A stretch of DNA of 64,000 bases. Origin: Bradyrhizobium sp. 186. GTDB lineage: Bacteria > Pseudomonadota > Alphaproteobacteria > Rhizobiales > Xanthobacteraceae. Made by a program: the position numbers and the translations under genes. The stretch is from positions 8,866,001-8,930,000 of the forward strand of contig NZ_CP082164.1 of the NCBI RefSeq assembly GCF_023101685.1. The letters are read 5' to 3'. This document shows positions 56,941 to 64,000 of the stretch, piece by piece. Positions within the stretch are counted from its first letter, which is position 1; every line of letters starts with the position of its first letter. The notes under the pieces were generated by a model. The model was given only the letters and a program-made list of their open reading frames with translations, was not told the origin of the DNA and did not search any database.

Positions 56941-58670
56941 TTATCCGCCCTCGGAAGCGGGTCCACGCGCCAGATTGGGGGCGAGCGCCGACCATCGATT
57001 ACGAGCCCCAAAGATTGCACGACGGATTCTTCGCACCCCTCGGACGCTTCCAAGGTTTCGATTATAAGCCGTACGGCTTGCAGTGACAGCTCTTGAAGAT
57101 CGTACGAAGCGCCAGTGAAGGTCCGCTCGGCACAGCCGGGTGGTTGCTGAAGTCCTCTTTCACCGTCAAATCCGGGCGGCCGTTTAATTGTGCCGGCGTG
57201 GTATGCGAACTCAAGACAGGTCGGGCATCCGGATTTAGGCGCAAACCGCGCAACGACGCCCCCTTCCACTGGCGGCGAGGCATAGAGAGAAACTAGCGGG
57301 ATGCCCCTCCTACGACAGAGATCGCTCAAGAACGTGGAGACGCCATAGGATGCGGTGCTGTCCACCACCAGATCCACATCAGGCAGAATGGATTCGAAAA
57401 CGCTCTCATCACCTGCCTCGGGGCGATCGCTATCGAAACTGCCGATAGCATGAGGGTGCTCGTTCACTTCGGTTCTTGGATATTCCCGCCGAATGAAGAC
57501 AGAAAGACTCTCGGTCTTTCGGCGGCCCCATGCACTAGTGCCAAGTGGCCATCTAATTGAATTGCCCGGCTCGACGACATCATGATCAAGCAAGTGTAGT
57601 TTGCAGCATCCGTTTCGCGCAAGCTCGACAGCGACTGGTGCTCCAACTGCGCCGACCCCGATCACCGCTATCCTCTTGTCGCGGATGATGTCAATCGCAG
57701 GAACGCGCATGCCTAGATCGGGTTCGCCTGCGCGGTATGTGGGGAGGACGGCATCGCGCGGCGCCTGCTCACGCTTTCCCGGCTTCGCGGGCCTAAATAC
57801 TCTCTTAGGGCCAAACAGGAACGGAAACAACCAACCGACGCCCTCGGTCTGAAAGCCGACTTCCATCTTGTAGAGCACCGCAAACCAACGGGCGGATACA
57901 GAACCTAGCTGGGTAAACCGCGGGGTGGTAGCGAACCGCCCCATAAGATTACTGACGCTTTGCGCTGTTCCGTCGGGCAATATGGTCTCATTGATAAAGA
58001 TCCAGGGAATGGTGATCTCTTTTTCCGCCTCCAGTCCAGCGGGGATGGCTCCGGACCAATTTTGAATTGCGGTGCCCGCGCCATCCCTAATCTCGGTGAC
58101 AATGGCTTGAACTCCCACCTGATCGGTCTTGCGGAGCCGATAGCGCAGAAGAAGCGTGCCATTGGCTACCGAACCCAGGGTCCACGATGTATCGACGAGG
58201 CAGTAGGAGTCACGTAGCCTATAATGATTCCACCAATACTCCGCTGGTTCGCCTTGGTGGTCCTCTTCGCCGGTACCGGCCACAGCGCTTTGTAGCTGGG
58301 ATTCGAGAAGCTTGCGCAAGGTCCATTGTTGTCGCCACTGGCGGGTGTCCCGACCGAGCAGACAGAGATTTCCGTCAATGGGACTGCAGTGGCGCGCCGG
58401 AAAAGTTGAACGGTCACCGCGGAGTTGGACGATTGGCCGCAGGCGCGGAAAACTGTCCGGGTAAGTTACCCGCAACGGAATAGGTCCGCCCTCGAGAGGC
58501 CAGTCGAACTCGACGATCAAAACGCCCTTGGCGAGCGCCTCCTCGTCGACTCGAAGACTGTCCCCGACAACCTCCGTGAGCGCGCGCATCTCGAAGTCGT
58601 AACGACGCGGCGCTGACCGCTCCCAAATCGGCCGAAGACAGGAGGGAATTTCACTTATCGGCTGAATCAC
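56916..58670 (-). CDS. E2-E1 fusion (ThiF-type adenylyltransferase with N-terminal E2 domain), Cap2-like
   Basis: 584 aa. The N-terminal E2-like domain (about 1-135) has PDSFPRLRPIVQLRG and the candidate catalytic Cys103 in SPIDGNLCLLG. A linker region of about 190 residues follows. The E1 adenylation domain starts at about 330 with RIAVIGVGAVGAPVAVELAR and LDHDVVEPGNSIRWPLG. A CPTC pair lies near 482, and the likely E1 active Cys512 is in PPGCAERTFTGASYDLQEL. This architecture equals CBASS Cap2, which activates and transfers the C-terminus of the CD-NTase onto targets. The start overlaps the upstream gene by 20 bp. Confidence 0.88.
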   Translation of the reverse strand: MIQPISEIPSCLRPIWERSAPRRYDFEMRALTEVVGDSLRVDEEALAKGVLIVEFDWPLEGGPIPLRVTYPDSFPRLRPIVQLRGDRSTFPARHCSPIDGNLCLLGRDTRQWRQQWTLRKLLESQLQSAVAGTGEEDHQGEPAEYWWNHYRLRDSYCLVDTSWTLGSVANGTLLLRYRLRKTDQVGVQAIVTEIRDGAGTAIQNWSGAIPAGLEAEKEITIPWIFINETILPDGTAQSVSNLMGRFATTPRFTQLGSVSARWFAVLYKMEVGFQTEGVGWLFPFLFGPKRVFRPAKPGKREQAPRDAVLPTYRAGEPDLGMRVPAIDIIRDKRIAVIGVGAVGAPVAVELARNGCCKLHLLDHDVVEPGNSIRWPLGTSAWGRRKTESLSVFIRREYPRTEVNEHPHAIGSFDSDRPEAGDESVFESILPDVDLVVDSTASYGVSTFLSDLCRRRGIPLVSLYASPPVEGGVVARFAPKSGCPTCLEFAYHAGTIKRPPGFDGERGLQQPPGCAERTFTGASYDLQELSLQAVRLIIETLEASEGCEESVVQSLGLVIDGRRSPPIWRVDPLPRADKCSCANPR

Positions 58671-59331
58671 AGCCTACCCTACGTGGTGGGGGGACCGGAG
58701 GATCGACGGGGCCCGGGGGGACACCGTTGGGGGGCCCCGGTGGAACACCGTCCGGCGGGCGGTACGCCACCCGGACCGTGCCCCGGGTGGTTGGGGCGCT
58801 GACCGCCCGCGTTTCCTGAATTTCCAGGCATCCTTTACCTTTCTTGGGATCCGCTGAGCCAGTTACGGCTTCGGTGAGAATTGACCTGTTAAGCGAGGCA
58901 CACGCCGCAATTCCAAACATTTGCAGGCGATCGCCGGCTCCATTTGCAATCTCCGTGCTTGCCCCTCCTCTAATCGGAAGAAGCGGTACAAAGCCTGCGA
59001 TCAGCCACCCACGGTCGCAGTAATCCAGCGATCTTTCGGACGTAAGGCAGGATTTGAGCGAACAAGAAGGACGATCCCGAGCCAAGTTCAGCATGTACAC
59101 GCGGATTAGCCAGGCCGGACCTCGCCCTCTGATGAGGGCGTTGATCAGCGGCTCCGTCCGCGCTGTGCCACTCCGAAATCTTGCTTGAGCTTGCTTTCCC
59201 GGCGGCTCCATTGGGGGCGCGCCAAAAGTGCGGTCGATGGAAATTTCGAACAGGTGGCGCGAGACGTCCATTGCGGGACGATCTGCTTTCATCGGGTTAA
59301 ACGGGCACATGGATACGAATTTTGCGATCAA
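58651..59331 (-). CDS. Unknown protein with proline-rich tail, first gene of E2-E1/JAB operon
   Basis: Up to 226 aa; the true start could be MKADRP or MDVSRHLFEISIDRTFGAP further in. No family recognised. It has a hydrophobic stretch GWLIAGFVPLLPI and then DRLQMFGIAACASLNRS. The C-terminus repeats GVPPGPPNGVPPGPVDPPVP and ends CDSADK. No CD-NTase signature (GS with a D-x-D pair) is present. Its 20-bp overlap with the E2-E1 gene supports a role in the same system: a substrate, a modifier or an effector. Confidence 0.6.
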   Translation of the reverse strand: MIAKFVSMCPFNPMKADRPAMDVSRHLFEISIDRTFGAPPMEPPGKQAQARFRSGTARTEPLINALIRGRGPAWLIRVYMLNLARDRPSCSLKSCLTSERSLDYCDRGWLIAGFVPLLPIRGGASTEIANGAGDRLQMFGIAACASLNRSILTEAVTGSADPKKGKGCLEIQETRAVSAPTTRGTVRVAYRPPDGVPPGPPNGVPPGPVDPPVPPPRRVGCDSADK

Positions 59332-59529
59332 ACTGTCACAATCGACGAGAACTTGGCCGTTTTTATGCAGGTGGCGAGATAATGGCGACGTCGAAAGAGG
59401 CCCAAATACGAGAAGACGCTCGCCACGGCGCAGCGATTCGCTGACGCATTTTGTTCCGAAACGTCTGCTTCATTTCTAATTACGAATCCTTTGTCTTCAA
59501 CATTGCCCCTACTTCGGGGGGCTTGGTAA

Positions 59530-59930
59530 ACTATGCGCTCCGCGGCTTTCCGGTCGACCAGCAGGGTCGATGCGATCTTCGAACGGCAAGGCTTTGAGAT
59601 CAGACATTCGTCACTGTTCCTCGAAGGAGTTGGCCATGCCGTTCAAGCCGAGCTCGTTAAGGCTTCGTGGGTGGGATGGTGAGCATCCAGCACTCTTTGG
59701 CTTCAGTGGAAATAGTCCTAGTTATCGATGTCGCCCTAGCGCAGGGGTTGGTGTTCGGAATGCTCGTCGAACAGGTGCGATCCAGGTCGTTTTCGAGGAT
59801 GGAGCAGGATCGAGGCGACGGATGCCCTGGAATCAGAATGCCGCGCCGGCAGTTCGCATCGACGAGATCGGCGCTGTAGCTTTTTGCCAGTGACAGGATG
59901 CCGTCTTGCGACGCACACTTCATAGGGCCC
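59530..59930 (-). pseudogene. IS21-family remnant (istA end and istB start)
   Basis: Minus-strand frames give SCSILENDLDRT (IstA C-terminal block), then from about 59690 MLTIPP, LNELGLNGMANSFEEQ and SDLKALPFEDRIDPAGRPES (IstB N-terminal pattern), with frameshifts between. Different sequence from the 51-kb IS21 element. Moderate confidence because each match is short. Confidence 0.5.
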
Positions 59931-59932
59931 AA

Positions 59933-60850
59933 CTAGGCAGCCTTGGCGGCCTGCGGCTTTGACTTGGTGCGCGCCACGCTGCGAGGACTACCGATACTGA
60001 GCGGCACATCGCCATCGATGGCGATGCGGCTCACCACGCGATCTCGATCGCTGGATTCCTTGAGGGAGCGACGCTCGGTCGCCAGGTTATCCCAGATTAC
60101 GACGTCGCCCGACTTCCAGCTCCAGCTCACGGTATTTTCCCGCGCTGTGAGGTAGGATTGAAGCCGGTCGAACAGCTTCTGGCTGGCATATTTTTCTAGG
60201 CCAACGAAGTTTTGCACAGAATGTCCGAGCACGAGCAAGCGCTCGCCCGTCTCGGGATGGACGCGGACAACCGGACACGCGGTTTCGCAGATTGTTCCGG
60301 TGAAGACATCATCGAATTGCTGCGCGTCCATCTCGATGGCGTGCCTGGTCACGGTGCAATCAAAGGCGCTGCAGTGCACCGCCCAGAGGTTGTCGGCCAG
60401 CATTCGCAGCGGCTCGGGAAGATCAAGATATGCAGCCGCAGTGTTTGACCAAATAATGTCATCGCCATCAAGCGGGATCACGACGCCGCGCAGTACCGAG
60501 ATTTTCGGACATGAGTCACCGAAGCTGAGATCCATGTGCATCCGGTCGGCACGACCGCTGCCGCGGCCCGGCGCCATGTCCGGGGTCAATGTTCCCTTTA
60601 TGGTACGCGGGATCAGAGAGCCGAGGCGGACGGCAAAGCGCTGCTGTTCGGCATCATCGAGATGTCCCTGATCACGGAAGAAGATGACTTTGTGCTCGAG
60701 AAGCAACTGGCTAATGGCGCAGATGACCTCGTCGGACAATCCGTCCGATAGCCTGATGTTCTTGATCTCGGCACCAAGCCGGGCCGCGGACTTGACGATG
60801 TCCGATCGCGGAATGACATTATCCATGGTCGTCACGTTGCTCATGATCAT
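59933..60850 (-). CDS. TauD/TfdA-family Fe(II)/2-oxoglutarate dioxygenase-like protein, distal His missing
   Basis: 305 aa with the family fold: KVIFFRDQGHLDDAEQQRFA near residue 54, HxD metal ligands His105 and Asp107 (RMHMDLSF), GDVVIWDNLATERRSL at 248-263 and the 2-oxoglutarate-binding Arg region RDRVVSRIAIDGD near 270. In canonical members the WDN.AT.H motif supplies the third metal ligand; here position 260 is Arg (codon CGT). The protein may therefore be catalytically altered. An alternative start at MSNVTTMDN is possible. It stands alone; the neighbours give no pathway. Confidence 0.85.
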   Translation of the reverse strand: MIMSNVTTMDNVIPRSDIVKSAARLGAEIKNIRLSDGLSDEVICAISQLLLEHKVIFFRDQGHLDDAEQQRFAVRLGSLIPRTIKGTLTPDMAPGRGSGRADRMHMDLSFGDSCPKISVLRGVVIPLDGDDIIWSNTAAAYLDLPEPLRMLADNLWAVHCSAFDCTVTRHAIEMDAQQFDDVFTGTICETACPVVRVHPETGERLLVLGHSVQNFVGLEKYASQKLFDRLQSYLTARENTVSWSWKSGDVVIWDNLATERRSLKESSDRDRVVSRIAIDGDVPLSIGSPRSVARTKSKPQAAKAA

Positions 60851-62283
60851 GCTCTCACTATGGTGATGCCTAAAACAAAGCTGCGCGATATTTGGTCGCG
60901 AGACTAATGGGGGAGGCCAAGGAAATCGGTTTGTTGACGGATCCTACTCGGCCGCAATGTGCTCCAGCATCCGCCACAACGAGCCACGCCGGGTCGTCGG
61001 CACGCACCACCATCATCATCATGTGCCCCGCTCTGTCACGATCAGGGCCACTCTTGCATCGGCTCCGATCAGACGACGGAAAAGGCCGGCAACGCTGCCG
61101 GGATCGACGTGCAGCATGATGAATTCCCTCGCTCTTACATCTCAATCATACGGTCAATCGATGTCTAGTCCATGAAACGAAACCAGCTTTCTTTTCGACG
61201 ATGAGAAATGTTCATTTTGTCGGCGAGCCCAGGCACCGAGCTATTTTTAGGAAGACGATTTCTCACGCGTCGCAACAGGTACAATCGCGGTGGTCAGGAC
61301 AAAATGAATAGCTCGTGGTCTTAACCAATCGGTGCGATCAAAGTTACTATACCTTCGATTGTCGATACCTTCACGCGCAATTTCCACGTTAGGCAAGATT
61401 TTCGCCGTATCGAATTTTCAATGTGTGCGGCTGTTTCACCCGTCTGTCACAGATGGAGCAGGTGCCGACTGCTCGCGAAGCGAGAGATCGATACCCGTGC
61501 GCTTTAACAGTTCCCGCTTCGGTTTAACACGGGCTATATCACCCGTTTTGCGCGACGGGCTTCCCAAACACGAGGAACGTCGCGATGCAACCTGAAGTCG
61601 GACTTGCTTTGAGGTGGAACATCATCATCGCCGCGAAATCAAAAGGATTGGAGTAACGTATAGCGACTTGGCGAGGATCCGCTTGCAATAAATGTCACGA
61701 TAAGGTGAGCGCCGTCACATGTTTCCTCTCGAGAAATCGGGAGTGGCCAAGCACCGCCAAGCCGCCAACGACAATGCCTGGGCGAGTGACTCGTGCGCGC
61801 AACACACCCCAAGAAGAGCTAATCAGTCTCGGCTCAATGAGCGTCCTATCCGGAGTTTTTCTCTTACAAATGCTTGCCGCGGTCGTCGATTGGCGCGCCG
61901 CCACGTGCAAGCTTCACTTAGCCGCCCTACGGGCGCCTTCGGTGGAATTATGGGTCCGCTTACCTGTTCGCGATCTGCGCCGCGTCGGCAAAAAGTCTTG
62001 ATTTAATCAATGTTGAGCCTCTTGCCATCGCGATTTTTCAGGAAAAGGGGCAGCGAAAAGCGCCAAGATGGGCAACAAAGCGAGCGGCTTAAGAGCGCAA
62101 TCGACGTCTCCATCTCGCGCCACCACCGCGGAGATAGATCAGAGTCCGATGAAGGAAGCGATTCACCCTCATCTTTTGTTACCACGAAGCTGAGGCGGCA
62201 GGACGCTGCTCGGCAAGATCGCTGCATCACTTGAACGCCGGCGAGGAACGGATGCCGCCGAGCTCCATAAATGGTGCGCTTGG
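60851..62283. other. Gene-poor stretch, about 1.4 kb
   Basis: No credible gene. A near-palindrome TTGATTTAATCAA at 61998 resembles an FNR/FixK box but is one base short of the TTGA-N6-TCAA spacing. Short frames on both strands lack family signatures. Confidence 0.3.
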
Positions 62284-62600
62284 TTATCCATGTCTCTGCT
62301 GGCCAGATGAGGGCAAGGATGGCTGCGACTTCGCCGCGGCACGACAGAAGCTCCTTGAACTGCCGTTCATTCCAGCATAAGCGGCCAAATCTTCTGGACG
62401 CCACGTTGTTTCGAGCGCGACGTCGATGTCCCCTAGTTTGTCCTCACCTCGCATCAGGCTACCGAAAGCCCAGACCCATTCCAAGCATCGGACTGCAGCG
62501 GGATCACGGTTGAGATACCAACACGCCGCAGGAACCCGTCCAGCAGCACCTGTGCCTGATCCCGTCCGGGTCTGAACAAATCGTTCAAACGAGAGCTCCT
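62284..62600 (-). pseudogene. Nucleotidyltransferase-domain protein, fragment
   Basis: The minus strand reads PGRDQAQVLLDGFLRRVGIS, shifts frame near 62490, and continues WVWAFGSLMRGEDKLGDIDV, the GS...G...DID signature of MNT-type minimal nucleotidyltransferases. It then runs only about 45 further codons. Such proteins are usually antitoxin partners of HEPN toxins; no HEPN partner is visible here. Confidence 0.6.
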
Positions 62601-62769
62601 ATTTCTTGAAGCAACTCCGGGACGATAAGGATCGATTTCGGAAGATGTTGAAGGCCCATTGCGACTCGGCCCGAGGAGTTTCCCTAAAAGAGTCTTTCCT
62701 GATTCAGAGCCAATGCGCGAACCGCAGCCGGTCTCTCCAAGCTTGCGATTGTGCATGGACATCAGAATC

Positions 62770-63648
62770 CTACCTTTCGGGCAAATCGATCCATACATCT
62801 GCAGGACCATTCAGAAGTGTATCTTGATCCGGCACAAAGATATTATCAAACACTCTGAGGCCGTGACCAAGGGCAACGCCACTGATTATGAAGGGAAGTT
62901 CGATCTGCTCCTGATCTTCGAAGCTGTCCGCGCTAACAATTCGAAGAGATTCCAATTCAAACTGTCGGAACGTGATCAGTGGTTTTGCCGAATCTATCAG
63001 ATCTTGGGCGCACGACACTCCCCTCGCGACCTCTTTTCTCAAATGGTTCAGCGCCATGAAGAGGGACGAAAGCTCGTCGAGCTCGGAAGGATTGAAGTGT
63101 CGCAAACGCGACGAAATAGGCACCCCGTTCTTGTATCGTACCGTCGGCACAAATCGTATCTCGCAATCAAGAAGCAGGTCTGCGACCGCTCGCTTCACTA
63201 GCAGGGCCTGTCCGATATCCTTCAAACCGAAATAACTACGAAATGGTCGCGCGAAACAGATCCAGCGGATGCATCCGGTGACAGCTTCCTTTAGGAGCCC
63301 ATGAGGCCCGTTCAAACGCAGCGGATACTCCCCTTGAGACACAAACGTTCGAAATCCTGGCGGAAACATCTCCGCGTCGCTCGTCGAAATCACGGCAGAA
63401 GCGCCCGCCCCTAGCGCAAGCGCTATGTCATCCTCCAAATTGAACTCGTAGTCAGCACCTGGCCTAAGCTGAATCTTGTTCGGATAGACTGTGACAATGG
63501 CCACATCGTTCTCGACTGCGGCCCTTCTGATTAACTCAGCGTGCCCTAGATGCAACGCACCTAAAGTGTGTACTGTGCCGATAGTTTGACCTCTTCTTGC
63601 TACGTCCGTAATGAAGGTCTTGCCAGCTGAAAGAGACGCTAGATGCAT
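62770..63648 (-). CDS. Divergent pantothenate synthetase-like protein
   Basis: 292 aa from MHLASLSAGKTFITDVARRG (AGGA 5 nt upstream); earlier starts to 63789 add an unsupported extension. PanC landmarks: IGTVHTLGALHLGHAELIRR with the HxGH nucleotide motif (33-36), YFGLKDIGQALLVKRAVADL near 139 and VPTVRYKNGVPISSRLRHF near 167. The motif RPGHFRGV expected around residue 112-120 is replaced by NGPHGLLKEAV, and the SSRN block reads SSRL. It is therefore a paralogue that may not make pantothenate. It would join an acid to an amine using ATP if active. Confidence 0.72.
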   Translation of the reverse strand: MHLASLSAGKTFITDVARRGQTIGTVHTLGALHLGHAELIRRAAVENDVAIVTVYPNKIQLRPGADYEFNLEDDIALALGAGASAVISTSDAEMFPPGFRTFVSQGEYPLRLNGPHGLLKEAVTGCIRWICFARPFRSYFGLKDIGQALLVKRAVADLLLDCEIRFVPTVRYKNGVPISSRLRHFNPSELDELSSLFMALNHLRKEVARGVSCAQDLIDSAKPLITFRQFELESLRIVSADSFEDQEQIELPFIISGVALGHGLRVFDNIFVPDQDTLLNGPADVWIDLPER

Positions 63649-63856
63649 ATTTCCTGATCCGTCTTGTTGATCGCCCAGTAGCCCTGCTGCCCGATCAGAC
63701 ATGACGCATTGTGAGCGCCGCCCGCCAGATCGTGCCGCGCGGCGAATGAGCTCATGAGCGCCTGGAGTCCGGCCAAGGCGGGGACGCATCCCGCTTCTTC
63801 ATTTTCCTTCTCTGAGATGACAGCTGCCCCAGATCGGCATGCGTCCTTTAGCCCAA
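63649..63856. other. Intergenic
   Basis: About 210 bp between the PanC-like gene and a partial frame; nothing recognised. Confidence 0.3.
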
Positions 63857-64000
63857 TCAGCTCGATCCTTCTCGACCGCGCCTCATTAGCGATAAGAATT
63901 CAGCCAGATACTCTGAAGGTTCGCATTTCTGATCTTCCACGCCCTTCAAAGCATCCTTGAGCCCAGGACATCTGTCTGCAAAAAACGGCGGTTCAAACGT
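63857..64000 (-). CDS. C-terminal end of an unidentified gene (partial)
   Basis: An uninterrupted minus-strand frame enters from the right edge (FEPPFFADRCPGLKDALKGV then EDQKCEPSEYLAEFLSLMRR) and stops at 63857. Composition looks coding, but only 47 codons are visible and no family is recognised. Confidence 0.35.
   Translation of the reverse strand, partial: TFEPPFFADRCPGLKDALKGVEDQKCEPSEYLAEFLSLMRRGREGSS

Noticed and set aside
56434..59331. Complete type II CBASS
   Set aside because: No CD-NTase signature and no recognisable effector in the operon, so only a Cap2/Cap3-like module is claimed.
61998..62010. FNR/FixK-like palindrome TTGATTTAATCAA
   Set aside because: Total length 13 instead of 14 and no gene start at a suitable distance.
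62284..62600. MNT-HEPN toxin-antitoxin system
   Set aside because: The nucleotidyltransferase is frameshifted and truncated, and no HEPN gene is next to it.

Overview
The window reads as part of an alphaproteobacterial, Bradyrhizobium-like symbiosis island. The basis is indirect: dense and nested insertion sequences, many decayed genes, a rhizobial style of catabolic gene content, and repeated NifA-type upstream sites (TGT-N10-ACA) paired with sigma-54 -24/-12 promoters. No rRNA, tRNA or CRISPR array was recognised. Taxonomy is inferred from content, not from a marker gene.

Left part (1-13.5 kb, mostly minus strand): a catabolic cluster resembling ectoine degradation. It has a DoeB-like deacylase (cut by the window edge), a DoeA-like M24 hydrolase, a polyamine/opine-type ABC importer (ATPase, fused permease, Tat-exported binding protein), a DoeD-like class III aminotransferase, a DoeC-like semialdehyde dehydrogenase and a divergent Lrp/AsnC regulator (DoeX-like). 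The cluster is split by an IS5-family element whose transposase gene carries a complete group II intron with its reverse transcriptase. An MFS exporter and an intact IS256-family element (8-bp target duplication) follow.

Middle part (17.6-36.3 kb): a set of acyl-CoA-type enzymes on the minus strand: two acyl-CoA dehydrogenases, an enolase-superfamily enzyme, a broken APH/ACAD10-type phosphotransferase, two tandem TesB thioesterases and a hydratase-2/MaoC enzyme. Several of these transcription units sit behind a recognisable UAS plus sigma-54 promoter, at 20.5, 26.4, 27.7 and 30.3 kb, with a decayed copy at 22.3 kb. Further copies lie at 34.3 kb (minus), 34.6 kb (plus, ahead of a GlcD-like oxidase) and 50.8 kb (ahead of a redoxin-HAD-UbiA fusion). 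This suggests a low-oxygen, bacteroid-expressed regulon of lipid or acyl-CoA metabolism. A frameshifted ABC exporter lies at 31.4-33.3 kb.

Right-middle (36.8-55.7 kb): a mobile-element graveyard. An IS701 element sits exactly at the end of an IS5 element, an IS256 element sits inside an IS110 element, and IS110 and IS3 remnants and a decayed serine hydrolase are present. Among them are a GT-C-like membrane protein and the redoxin-HAD-UbiA fusion. A decayed IS21 element has its istB split by a serine-recombinase element inserted at the Walker A codons.

Right end (56-64 kb): an overlapping three-gene operon encodes an unknown proline-tailed protein, an E2-E1 fusion and a JAB isopeptidase. The last two resemble CBASS Cap2/Cap3, but no nucleotidyltransferase is visible. 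Then come an IS21 remnant, a TauD/TfdA-like protein lacking the distal metal-binding histidine, a decayed nucleotidyltransferase and a divergent PanC-like protein.
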